Positions 24,505 through 38,197 of a stretch of 64,000 nt of DNA are shown in pieces. The DNA is from Atopobiaceae bacterium. GTDB lineage: Bacteria; Actinomycetota; Coriobacteriia; Coriobacteriales; Atopobiaceae. Location of the stretch: NCBI GenBank assembly GCA_022482785.1, contig JAKVON010000008.1, forward strand, positions 1-64,000. The letters are read 5' to 3'. The notes under the pieces are model-generated. The model saw only the letters and a program-made list of their open reading frames with translations. It was not told the DNA's origin and ran no database searches. Within the stretch, counting starts at the first letter, position 1. The number at the start of each line of letters is the position of its first letter. The position numbers and the translations under genes are program-made.

Positions 24505-25338
24505 ATGCGCATCGTCAAGAAGATCAACAACAACGTGGCCCTCGCCGTGGATGCCTGCGGCAAGGACGTCGTGGTCTTCGGCAAGGGCATCGGCTTTCCC
24601 CAGATGCCTTACTAGCTTGACGATTCCGCCGCCATCCAGCGCGTCTTCCACGATGTCGACAGTCGCATGCTCGAGGCCATCTCCGCGATTCCCGACGACG
24701 TCCTGCTCGTCTCCTCCGACATCGTCGAACTCGCGCGCATGGACCTCGATTGCAGGCTCAATCCCAACCTCACCTTCACGCTGGCAGACCACCTCTGCTT
24801 CGCCATCCAGCGCGTCCACGAGAACATCCCCCTGCAGAACCCGCTGGCTGCCGAGGTCGCCTACGTCTACCCCCGTGAGCACGCGCTCGGCAAGACGGGC
24901 GTCAAGATGGTCGCCAGCCGCACGGGGGTGACGCTTCCCGATGCGGAGGCCTGCTCCATCGCCCTCCACCTCGTGAATGCCGAGGCCGCACGCGAGGGTC
25001 TGGGCGACATCCACCTCGTCATGGAGAGCGCGAAGGTCATCGAGCGCGTCACCCAGATCGTCGAGAAGGACCTCGGCGTCGAGCTCGACCGCTCGTCCTA
25101 CGGCTACGTGCGCTTCGTCGCGCACCTCCGCTACCTCGTGGGCCGCCTCATGCAGGGCAAGTCGGTGAAGTCCGGGAACTCGAGCCTGTTCCGCCAGGCG
25201 GCCCTCGACTTCCCCGAGGCCTATGCCTGCGCCTACGAGGTCGACCAGTATCTCAAGTCCGAGCATGGCTGGAGCTGCACCGACGAGGAGCTGCTCTATC
25301 TCATGATGCACGTCAACAGGCTTGCCGCGGCCCAATAG
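24505..25338 (+). pseudogene. licT: LicT/BglG-family antiterminator with in-frame stop
   Basis: From ATG 24505 (MRIVKKINNNVALAVDACG) the frame is that of a 277-residue LicT-type antiterminator: CAT domain, PRD1 (LADHLCFAIQ, IALHLVN) and PRD2 (FVAHLRYL, LMMHVNRL). Codon 37 is TAG (24613-24615) where the aligned first antiterminator has GAG, in the PYEL motif of the RNA-binding domain. One G-to-T change is enough. Everything after it stays open to 25338. No restart with a good ribosome site is obvious after the stop, so the full-length protein should be absent unless the stop is suppressed or is an error. Confidence 0.88.
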
Positions 25339-25432
25339 CGGCTCATTTGGTTTGTGGCGACCCAAGGCGCCGGGTCGCAGCAGATAGCGCGAACGCACAA
25401 GAGTTCATACATCACCTACAGGGAGGTTTTCG

Positions 25433-26959
25433 ATGGCTGGAAAGTACGACGCACTCTGTCGGACCATCATTCAGAACGTCGGCGGCAAGGAGAACGTCAT
25501 CTCCGTCGCCCACTGCATCACCCGTCTTCGCTTCAAGCTCAAGGACGAGTCCAAGGCGAACGACGATATCCTCGAGGAGACCCCAGGCGTCATCAAGGTC
25601 ATGCACGCCCAAGGCCAGTACCAGGTCGTCGTCGGCCAGGCCGTCGACAACATCTACGACGCGCTGCTCGCCATCGGCCACTTCCAGGCCGGCGGCAACG
25701 TCGATCCCAACACCGGCGAGGCCATCGAGGACGACGGGGCCACGGGGGAGAAGAAGGGCGTCCTCGCGACTCTCATCGACATCATCTCCGGCATCATCGC
25801 CCCCACGCTCGGCTGTCTTTCCGCCGCAGGCATCCTGAAGGGCGTCTGCGCCCTGATCGCCTTCCTCGGCATGCCCAAGACCGACGGCGTGTACCAGCTT
25901 CTCTATGCCATCGGCGACGGCTTCTTCTACTTCCTGCCCATCGCCCTCGGCTACACGGCTGCAAAGAAGTTCAAGTGCAACGAGTTCGTCGGCATGCTCA
26001 TCGGCATGGCCCTCGTGTACCCCACCATGGTCAACATCGCCAGCCCCGCGATCGTCAGCGGTGCCATCGTTACCCCGACGGCGCTCGGCACCGTGTTCGC
26101 CGGCACGCCGTTTGCGATGAGCTGGTATTCGACCTTCCTCGGCCTTCCGGTCATCATGCCGGCCTCCGGCTACACCAGCTCGGTCATTCCCATCATCGTC
26201 GCCGTGTGGCTCGCAGCGAAGGTCGAGCACTGGTTCAAGCCCCATTGCCCTGACTCCGTCCGCCTGTTCCTGCTCCCGCTCGTCACGCTCGTCATCACCG
26301 TGCCTCTGACCTACCTCGTCATCGGCCCGATCTCTGGCATCATCTGCGGCGCGATCTCGCTCTTCTTCCAGGCCATCATCGGCATCCCCGTCATTGGCGG
26401 AGCGCTCCTCGGCCTGTTCGTCGGCGCTCTCTGGCAGGTGCTCGTCATCTTCGGCTTCCACTGGGCACTCATCCCCATCGCCATGATCAACTGGACCACG
26501 CTCGGCTTTGACAACATCATCGCCGCCTCCTGGGTCTGCTCGTTCGGTCAGATCGCTGCGGTCCTCGCCATCATGCTCAAGACCAAGGACCAGAAGCTCA
26601 AGGACATCTGCTACCCCGCGTTCATCACCGGCATCTTCGGCGTGACCGAGCCCTCCATCTATGGCGTCACGCTGCCCAAGAAGACCCCGTTCATCATGAC
26701 CTGCATCGGCGGCGCCGCCGGCGGTGCCTTCGCGGGCGCCATGGGTGCCGTCACCTACTCGATGGGCGGCATGAGCTTCTTCATGCTCCCCGTGTGCATC
26801 AACCCCAACGCCACGGGCTTCGCGGCCATCCAGAGCATCGTGTGGCTCCTCATCGGTGCTGCGATCGCCACCGTCGTCTCGTTCGTCCTCACCTGGATTA
26901 CCTACAAGGACGAGCCCGCCAAGAAGAAGGCACAGCTCTCCGAGGCCGACGCGGCCTAG
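25433..26959 (+). CDS. PTS beta-glucoside-type EIIBC component
   Basis: A 508-residue permease of the glucose-glucoside superfamily. EIIB (residues about 1-85) has the phospho-cysteine in AHCITRLRF. The EIIC part from about 105 has ten or so membrane segments with FYFLPIALGYTAAKKF, GYTSSVIPII, FGFHWALIPI and TEPSIYGVTLP. There is no fused EIIA, so phosphate should come from the stand-alone EIIA proteins at 28761 or 31180. The start follows ACAGGGAGG. It lies between the stop-interrupted antiterminator and a GH1 gene; a beta-glucoside such as cellobiose or an aryl-glucoside is the likely substrate. Confidence 0.93.
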   Translation: MAGKYDALCRTIIQNVGGKENVISVAHCITRLRFKLKDESKANDDILEETPGVIKVMHAQGQYQVVVGQAVDNIYDALLAIGHFQAGGNVDPNTGEAIEDDGATGEKKGVLATLIDIISGIIAPTLGCLSAAGILKGVCALIAFLGMPKTDGVYQLLYAIGDGFFYFLPIALGYTAAKKFKCNEFVGMLIGMALVYPTMVNIASPAIVSGAIVTPTALGTVFAGTPFAMSWYSTFLGLPVIMPASGYTSSVIPIIVAVWLAAKVEHWFKPHCPDSVRLFLLPLVTLVITVPLTYLVIGPISGIICGAISLFFQAIIGIPVIGGALLGLFVGALWQVLVIFGFHWALIPIAMINWTTLGFDNIIAASWVCSFGQIAAVLAIMLKTKDQKLKDICYPAFITGIFGVTEPSIYGVTLPKKTPFIMTCIGGAAGGAFAGAMGAVTYSMGGMSFFMLPVCINPNATGFAAIQSIVWLLIGAAIATVVSFVLTWITYKDEPAKKKAQLSEADAA

Positions 26960-28534
<1,575 letters not shown>

Positions 28535-28601
28535 AGGTGTCGGCAGGTTCGACGAAATGGTGAAGTTTTCGAAGTGTGAGTCGCAAGGTCGGGATGCGTC
28601 G

Positions 28602-28650
28602 TATAATTGCCTCACATAGCAAGGTTGTTACTCCTCCGAGGCATTACTTG
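28602..28650 (+). promoter_or_regulatory. -10 box and RAT antiterminator site, leader 3
   Basis: A perfect -10 TATAAT at 28602-28607 without a clear -35, then the RAT element AAGGTTGTTACTCC plus TCCGAGGCATTACTT (28621-28650). It controls the EIIA/HPr gene set that follows. It is nearly the same as leader 2. Confidence 0.72.
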
Positions 28651-28709
28651 TATGCGCACAATGACAACGTCTGGTTGCCGCGCTGCAGGTTTCCTCGGAG
28701 GAGTTTTTT
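28630..28709 (+). terminator. Attenuator terminator, leader 3
   Basis: Perfect 12-bp arms ACTCCTCCGAGG (28630-28641) and CCTCGGAGGAGT (28693-28704), then a six-T run. The 5' arm overlaps the RAT element. Confidence 0.82.
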
Positions 28710-28760
28710 GTTCGGTATCGTTATGACCAGCGAAGGGTCACCACACGGAAGGAGCACGTC

Positions 28761-29285
28761 ATGGGTCTGTTCGACAAGTTCAAGAAGGTATCCGCCCCCG
28801 CACCCGAGGCCGTGAGCGTGAGCCCCGAGCCGCTGGTCGTCTACTCGCCGGTGGCCGGTCGCTGCGTGCCCGTCTCCGAGGTCCCCGACCCGGTCTTCAA
28901 CGGCGGGCTGCTCGGCAAGGGCGTCGGCGTCTGGCCCGAGGGCGAGGTCGTCTACTCGCCGGCCTCCGGCACCATCACTGCCGTGACCCCCACCAAGCAT
29001 GCCATCGGCGTCACGTCCGCCGAGGGCATGGAGGTCCTCGTGCACGTGGGCATGGACACCGTCGACATGAACGGCAAGGGCTTCGCCTACCTCGTCGCGA
29101 GCGGTGACAAGGTCAAGGCCGGCCAGCCGCTGCTCACGTTCTCCCGCGCCGACATCAAGGCTGCCGGCCACGAGGACGTGGTGGTCTGCGTCGTCTCCAA
29201 CACCGCCGAGTATGCGGGCGTCGAGGTCGTCGCCACGGGCGAGGTCGCTGCCGGTGCCGCCGTCGCCAAGGCGACCGCGAAGTAG
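28761..29285 (+). CDS. PTS glucose/glucoside-type EIIA protein
   Basis: A 174-residue stand-alone EIIA(Glc)-type protein that carries phosphate from HPr to an EIIB. Conserved parts are SPVAGRCVPVSEVPD, a His in TPTKHAIGV, and the phosphorylated His in VLVHVGMDTV. The ATG follows GGAAGGAGC. None of the three EIIBC proteins in the window has its own EIIA domain, so this protein and its near-copy at 31180 probably serve them. It is the first gene behind leader 3. Confidence 0.93.
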   Translation: MGLFDKFKKVSAPAPEAVSVSPEPLVVYSPVAGRCVPVSEVPDPVFNGGLLGKGVGVWPEGEVVYSPASGTITAVTPTKHAIGVTSAEGMEVLVHVGMDTVDMNGKGFAYLVASGDKVKAGQPLLTFSRADIKAAGHEDVVVCVVSNTAEYAGVEVVATGEVAAGAAVAKATAK

Positions 29286-29310
29286 ACGTGCGCGTTCCCG
29301 GGAGGTTCCT

Positions 29311-29568
29311 GTGAAGACGATCGTGCACGCAATCTCCGACCCGGAAGGGCTCCATGCGAGGAACGCCACGGCGCTCGCCTCGGAGGCCATGAGGTGGGGA
29401 AGCGCGGTCACGGTCTCCTCCGGCCCGTCAACGTGCGCCGCCACCGACCTCATGGGCCTCATGGCACTCGACGTGCCAGCGGGGGACGAGGTTACGGTGC
29501 GCATCGACGGCCCCGACGAGGATGCTGCCGCAGAGGCGATCGGGGAGGTCCTCGATCGCCTCTGCTGA
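29311..29568 (+). CDS. HPr-like phosphocarrier protein, copy 1
   Basis: An 85-residue HPr-fold protein. The phosphorylated His15 is present in the motif EGLHARNA. Position 46, where Firmicutes HPr has the regulatory serine for HPr kinase, is Asp (ATDLMGLMALD), so HprK control is not possible by the usual route. The GTG start follows GGGAGG. It sits 25 bp after an EIIA gene, inside a glycoside operon rather than a ptsHI operon, which suggests a dedicated phosphate carrier. Confidence 0.87.
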   Translation: MKTIVHAISDPEGLHARNATALASEAMRWGSAVTVSSGPSTCAATDLMGLMALDVPAGDEVTVRIDGPDEDAAAEAIGEVLDRLC

Positions 29569-29635
29569 GGAGGCTCCCGGCCTGCCATCCGAGGCGCGTC
29601 ATGCAGTTCCCATGGAGGGGTCTTCCCATGGCTAG

Positions 29636-31166
<1,531 letters not shown>

Positions 31167-31179
31167 GGCAGCACGCGTC

Positions 31180-31704
31180 ATGGGATTGTTCGACAAGTTC
31201 AAGAAGGCATCCGCCCCGGTGCCGGAGGCGGTGAGCGTCACGCCGGAGCCCCTGGTCGTCTACTCGCCGGTCCCGGGAAGGTGCGTGCCCGTCGCAGAGG
31301 TGCCCGACCCCGTCTTTTCGGGCGGCATGCTCGGCATGGGGGTCGGCGTCTGGCCGACGGTCGAGGTCGTCTTCTCCCCGGCGTCTGGCACCGTCACCGT
31401 CACCACTCCGACAAGGCATGCTATCGGTATCGCGACGGATGAGGGCATGGAGGTCCTGGTCCACGTAGGCATGGACACGGTCGACATGAACGGCAAGGGC
31501 TTCTCCTATCTCGTGAGTGCTGGCGACAAGGTCAAGGCAGGCCAGCCGCTTCTCACGTTCAGTAGGGCTGCCATCAAGGAGGAAGGCCACGACGATGTGG
31601 TGGTCTGCGTTGTCACCAACACCGATGAGTATGGTGGCGTCGAGGTCCTGGTCACTGGCGATGTCGATGCTGGCCGCCCTGTCGTTAGGGCGGCGGAGAA
31701 GTAG
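31180..31704 (+). CDS. PTS glucose/glucoside-type EIIA protein, second copy
   Basis: A 174-residue EIIA close to the one at 28761 (same length, same MGLFDKFKKxSAP start). The active His is in VLVHVGMDTV and the second His in TPTRHAIGI. It lies 13 bp after the broken GH1 gene and before a second HPr-like gene, so the EIIA-HPr pair has been duplicated. It is probably functionally redundant, or matched to the third PTS. No internal break was seen. Confidence 0.92.
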   Translation: MGLFDKFKKASAPVPEAVSVTPEPLVVYSPVPGRCVPVAEVPDPVFSGGMLGMGVGVWPTVEVVFSPASGTVTVTTPTRHAIGIATDEGMEVLVHVGMDTVDMNGKGFSYLVSAGDKVKAGQPLLTFSRAAIKEEGHDDVVVCVVTNTDEYGGVEVLVTGDVDAGRPVVRAAEK

Positions 31705-31740
31705 CGCCAGATAGGCGATTCGTACGAGCGTTTCAGTACG

Positions 31741-31772
31741 ATGGCCGCGGTCGGGGTTTCGACCGCGGCCAT
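31741..31772 (+). terminator. Hairpin between EIIA and HPr-like genes
   Basis: Perfect 13-bp arms (31741-31753 and 31760-31772) with a 6-nt loop. No long T-run. Possibly an mRNA-stability element setting the EIIA:HPr ratio. Confidence 0.6.
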
Positions 31773-31802
31773 CCTTGAACCCAAACGGTTAATGGAGGCC
31801 AC

Positions 31803-32060
31803 GTGAGAGAGCTGACCCATATCATCCTAGATTCTGAGGGGCTTCACGCGCGCAACGCCGTCCTGCTGACTGCCGAGGCAAAGAAGTGGCGCAGCAAGAT
31901 TGAAATCGCCGTCGGCTTCGACCGTAGCGAGGCGTCTGACCTCCTGGGCCTCATGGCGCTCGATGCTTGTGCAGGAGACCAGATGATCGTGCGAATCGAG
32001 GGGCCCGACGAGGTCGAGGCGACCATTGCGATAGCGGAGCTGCTTGATGCGTCGATCTAA
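31803..32060 (+). CDS. HPr-like phosphocarrier protein, copy 2
   Basis: An 85-residue paralogue of the protein at 29311. His15 is in EGLHARNA and Asp again occupies position 46 (ASDLLGLMALD). The GTG start follows GGAGG. Identity to copy 1 is limited outside the motifs, so the duplication is not recent. The Asp is conserved despite that divergence, which suggests selection. Confidence 0.87.
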   Translation: MRELTHIILDSEGLHARNAVLLTAEAKKWRSKIEIAVGFDRSEASDLLGLMALDACAGDQMIVRIEGPDEVEATIAIAELLDASI

Positions 32061-32075
32061 GGCGTTTGTGGGGCG

Positions 32076-32213
32076 ATGATTGCCCAGGTCGTGCTCCTGC
32101 CGACCTGGGCCTCGCTCAAGCTGCCGTACTACCTCGAGCCCCAGAACTCGATGATCTTCTTCGTGATGCTGTTCGGCCTCTCGGGCGCCGAGAATGCGTC
32201 GACCAGGGGGTAA
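32076..32213 (+). pseudogene. Short membrane-protein-like fragment
   Basis: A 45-codon frame beginning MIAQVVLLPTWASLKLPYY and continuing hydrophobic to a TAA. There is no ribosome site. It reads like a piece from a larger permease, but I cannot name the family. It may be the trace of a gene lost between the EIIA/HPr set and the third bgl-type operon. Confidence 0.3.
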
Positions 32214-32314
32214 GGGGCTCGGACCCCATGGAGGCACGTGCGTCGCCGACAATGGCATCGCCAAAAATGACGGCTCAACTTCTTGATATTGTCGACCAGC
32301 AGGCTGTCTGACCG

Positions 32315-32413
32315 TGTTATAGTACGAGTGCTGAGACGTAACCATTCGGGCGTTCACCAGCGGTCTGCTCGCAATCGCATATCTCATTCGGGATGTAACT
32401 CTTCGAGGCATCA
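32315..32413 (+). promoter_or_regulatory. Extended -10 promoter and RAT-like site, leader 4
   Basis: TG-T-TATAGT (32315-32323) is an extended -10 promoter. A RAT-like element, GGGATGTAACTC then TTCGAGGCATCAACC (32390-32413), follows about 60 nt downstream of the expected start. It is more diverged than leaders 2 and 3. The rest of the 466-bp gap (32061-32526) shows nothing else apart from the small fragment at 32076. Confidence 0.6.
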
Positions 32414-32462
32414 ACCACTTGGGCGCGTAAAGCGCTTGCCGGTTGGCTTCGGGGAGTTTTTT
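32397..32462 (+). terminator. Attenuator terminator, leader 4
   Basis: AACTCTTCGA (32397-32406) pairs, with two G-U pairs, with TCGGGGAGTT (32449-32458); a six-T run ends at 32462. It overlaps the RAT-like site. Confidence 0.68.
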
Positions 32463-32526
32463 CTTACCTCAGACGTACGCTGAGACTTGATTGGGATGTG
32501 CACGGGGTTTACAGGAGGCGAGTCGC

Positions 32527-33366
32527 GTGAAGGTCGTTCGCAGCATCAACAACAACATCGCCGTCTGCGAGGACAGCGCGGGAAACGAGCTCATCGCCAT
32601 GGGCAAGGGAATCGGCTTTGGCAAGCATCCCCGCGAGGTGTCGTTGGATGAGATAACCTCCACGTTCTACAACGTTGACGTCCAAAGTCTGACTGGCATC
32701 AGCGGTGTCCCGATGGAGGTGCTCGCCTTCGCCGACGGCGTCGCGAACCGCGCGCGGAACGAACTCCCGTACCAGCTGAGCCCCAACCTCGTCTTCACCC
32801 TCGCAGACCACATCGCCTTCGCCCTCAAGAGGGCGAGGGAGAACATGTCCGTCAGCATGCCTCTCGCGTTTGATGTGGAGCAAAGCTATCCGGCCGAGTA
32901 CCGCATCGCGAGGCAGACGGTGCGCCGTCTGAGGAAGGAATTCCTCGTCGCCCTTCGTGACGACGAGGCGGCGGGAATCGCTCTCAACATCGTCAACTCC
33001 AAGATGACCGATGCGGAACCCGACGAGCGCGTTCGCGCCCAAGGTGACGAGGACATGCTGGAGGACGTCACGGAGATTATCGAGAACTCCTTCAACATGA
33101 CGATCGACCGGGCGACCTTCGCCTACTCGCGCTACGCGACGCACATGAACTACCTTTTCCGCCGGCTGCACGGCGGCGAGAGCCTGGGAGGGCAGACGTC
33201 GGATATCTATGGTGACCTTCGCAAGGGTCATCCAGACATCGAGGCGTGCGTCGAGAAAATCACCAAGCATTTGATCGATGCGTGGAGCTGCGAGCTGTCG
33301 GACGAGGAGAGGCTCTACGTCTTCGTCCATGTGAGCAGGCTACGCGCCAAGGAACAGAACAACTAA
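32527..33366 (+). CDS. licT: LicT/BglG-family transcriptional antiterminator
   Basis: A 279-residue antiterminator with an intact CAT domain (MKVVRSINNNIAV, MGKGIGFGK) and two PRDs. PRD1 keeps His in LADHIAFAL, but the second PRD1 histidine found in the other two copies (ALHL) is Asn here (ALNIVN). PRD2 has both histidines (YATHMNYL, VFVHVSRL). Loss of one phospho-site may change its response to EII-dependent negative control. The GTG at 32527 matches the family start; GGAGGCGAG lies upstream. It is the only clearly intact leader-linked antiterminator placed before its PTS gene. Confidence 0.9.
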   Translation: MKVVRSINNNIAVCEDSAGNELIAMGKGIGFGKHPREVSLDEITSTFYNVDVQSLTGISGVPMEVLAFADGVANRARNELPYQLSPNLVFTLADHIAFALKRARENMSVSMPLAFDVEQSYPAEYRIARQTVRRLRKEFLVALRDDEAAGIALNIVNSKMTDAEPDERVRAQGDEDMLEDVTEIIENSFNMTIDRATFAYSRYATHMNYLFRRLHGGESLGGQTSDIYGDLRKGHPDIEACVEKITKHLIDAWSCELSDEERLYVFVHVSRLRAKEQNN

Positions 33367-33440
33367 CAAGTCCGCGTGTACGATGCGGCGGCGAAAAGTG
33401 ACCGTCCGAATCCACGCGAGGCCATCGAGAGGAGAAACCC

Positions 33441-36479
<3,039 letters not shown>

Positions 36480-36513
36480 CCCGACGAGTCTTCTCTCGCT
36501 CCTCCCTCTCCTG

Positions 36514-36553
36514 GGACCCCGCCTGCGAACTCGGCCGGCGGGGTCCTGCTTTT
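36514..36553 (+). terminator. Intrinsic terminator ending the glycoside island
   Basis: Perfect 10-bp GC arms GGACCCCGCC (36514-36523) and GGCGGGGTCC (36537-36546), followed by TGCTTTT. Confidence 0.8.
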
Positions 36554-36555
36554 GG

Positions 36556-36586
36556 TTGAGGTGAAGTGGGGTTCGGGTTCTATGCT
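36556..36586 (+). promoter_or_regulatory. Promoter with 19-bp spacer before the decarboxylase-like gene
   Basis: -35 TTGAGG (36556-36561) and -10 TATGCT (36581-36586) are 19 bp apart. This long spacing is typical of promoters that need a MerR-family activator. No clear dyad was seen. Confidence 0.45.
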
Positions 36587-36628
36587 GGACACATTGGTTA
36601 GCTCGGCGTCGACTGCGGAGGTTGCATC

Positions 36629-37396
36629 ATGGCTATCAGCAAGAAGGCACAGGAGTATCGCGAGCGCATGATTCCCGGGACCGAGGCCCCGCTCGCCACG
36701 ACGGACCCCGAGTTCGTCGAACTCTTCGAGAACTTCGCGTTCGGAGAGGTGGTCGAGGCGACCGATCTCGACGACCGCACGCGGTTCCTCGGCATCCTTG
36801 CGACGCTCCTGGGCTGCCAGGGTCTCGACGAGTACAAGGTGATGCTGCCCGCCGCCCTCAACATGGGAGTCTCTCCCACGGAGGCCAAGGAGGTCGTCTA
36901 CCAGGCCACGGCCTACCTCGGCGTGGGTCGCACCTATCCCTTCCTGCAGGCCACCAACGAGATTCTCTCCGTGCGCGGGGTGAAGCTGCCGCTGGAGCCT
37001 CAGGGAACCACCACGCCCGATGATCGGGTCGAGAAGGGCGAGGCGTGCCAGGTGCAGATCTTCGGCGACCGCATGAGGGGGTTCGCCAAGAGTGGCCCTG
37101 CGGACGTCCGCCACATCAACCGCTTCCTCGCGGGCAACTGCTTCGGCGACTACTACACCCGCAGCGGCCTCACGCTGGCCGAGCGGGAGATGGTCACCTT
37201 CTGCTTCATCGCCGCCCAAGGTGGGTGCGAGCCGCAGCTCACGAGCCATGCCGTCGGCAACATGCGCATGGGCAACGACCGGGCCTTCCTCATCCGCCTT
37301 CTCTCGTCGAACCTGCCCTACATCGGCTATCCGAGGAGCCTGAACGCGCTTCGCTGCGTGAACGAGGCCGCCAAGGCCTTCGAGGAGGCGAAGTAG
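36629..37396 (+). CDS. Carboxymuconolactone decarboxylase (AhpD-like) family protein, two-domain
   Basis: A 255-residue protein with two CMD domains (about 35-115 and 165-245). The first has TRFLGILATLLGCQGLDEY, the second LTLAEREMVTFCFIAAQGGCEPQ and the NMRMGNDRAFLIRLL segment. Such proteins act as small decarboxylases or thiol peroxidase partners, and in fermentative anaerobes they often lie near cupins and aldo/keto reductases, as here. The catalytic Cys pair of AhpD (CxxC) is not present. The ATG follows GGAGG. The substrate is unknown. Confidence 0.85.
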   Translation: MAISKKAQEYRERMIPGTEAPLATTDPEFVELFENFAFGEVVEATDLDDRTRFLGILATLLGCQGLDEYKVMLPAALNMGVSPTEAKEVVYQATAYLGVGRTYPFLQATNEILSVRGVKLPLEPQGTTTPDDRVEKGEACQVQIFGDRMRGFAKSGPADVRHINRFLAGNCFGDYYTRSGLTLAEREMVTFCFIAAQGGCEPQLTSHAVGNMRMGNDRAFLIRLLSSNLPYIGYPRSLNALRCVNEAAKAFEEAK

Positions 37397-37416
37397 CCTT
37401 CCTCGGCTGCCGCCTG

Positions 37417-37509
37417 CTCAGGATTTTGCAGGCTGTGGACCACAGGCTGCTCTTTTCCGCGAAAATAGGCCTTCGGGAGAGCAAATCCGTGCCACAGCCT
37501 GCATTTTTA
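37417..37509 (+). repeat. Dispersed 95-bp palindromic repeat, copy 1
   Basis: Contains CTGTGGACCACAG (6+1+6 palindrome) and, further on, GTGCCACAGCCTG. The reverse complement of 45077-45173 aligns with it over its full length. Sits in the gap between the decarboxylase-like gene and yigZ. Confidence 0.68.
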
Positions 37510-37550
37510 TGCGAGGGTTGTGGCGGGACTTGCGCAAGAGGGGAGAGCGA

Positions 37551-38192
37551 GTGGGGCAGACAGGCTATATGACCATGCGTGCGGGCGAGGAGGCCACGGG
37601 GGAGGTCGTCGACCGCAAGAGCCGCTTCATCGCCCAGCTCGCGCACGTGGAGCGCGAGCGCGAGGCGGAGGAGTTCGTCGCGGCCGTCCGCGCGCGTCAC
37701 CATGACGCTCGCCACAACGTGCCCGCCTGGATTCTCGCAGACGGACGCGAGAGGGTCTCCGACGACGGGGAGCCCCAGCGCACGGCAGGCATGCCCACGC
37801 TCGGGGCGCTTCGCGGGGCGGGCCTGGCCGACGTATGCTGTGTGGTGACGCGCTACTTCGGGGGCACCCTCCTCGGCCCCGGCGGGCTCGCGCGCGCCTA
37901 CGAGTCTGCCGCCAAGGCGGCCGTCGCGAACGCCCGCGAGGCCGGGCAGCTCTGCGAGATGACGCTGGTCACCCAGGTGGTGGCCCAGATCCCCTATGCC
38001 CTTCACGACCGCGCGCGACGCCTGGCGGAAGACGCCGGCGGCAAGGTGCGGGACTCCCTCTTCGCCGAGGACGTCCAGATCACGCTGGCATTTCGTACGG
38101 GCGACGAGCAGGCCTTCGTCCGCGCGATGGACGAGCTCGCGGCGGGGGAGCGGCTCTGCCGCGTGGGCGAGCCGAGCTTCTCGGAGTTCTGA
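37551..38192 (+). CDS. yigZ: YigZ/IMPACT (UPF0029) family protein
   Basis: A 213-residue protein of the conserved YigZ family, whose eukaryotic relative IMPACT modulates translation control. Signatures are KSRFIAQLAHV, HNVPAWILADG, RVSDDGEPQRTAGMP and VTRYFGGTLLGPGGLARAY. The C-terminal ferredoxin-like DUF1949 part follows. The GTG at 37551 behind GGGGAGA is my choice; an ATG at 37570-37572 is out of consideration by frame, but in-frame ATG codons a few residues later are possible. It stands alone between the repeat and the convergent reductase gene. Confidence 0.9.
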   Translation: MGQTGYMTMRAGEEATGEVVDRKSRFIAQLAHVEREREAEEFVAAVRARHHDARHNVPAWILADGRERVSDDGEPQRTAGMPTLGALRGAGLADVCCVVTRYFGGTLLGPGGLARAYESAAKAAVANAREAGQLCEMTLVTQVVAQIPYALHDRARRLAEDAGGKVRDSLFAEDVQITLAFRTGDEQAFVRAMDELAAGERLCRVGEPSFSEF

Positions 38193-38197
38193 GGTGG

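Noticed and set aside
36629-37396. Possible AhpD-type peroxidase
   Set aside because: The two CMD domains are clear, but the CxxC redox pair that defines AhpD is missing, so only the broader family is assigned.
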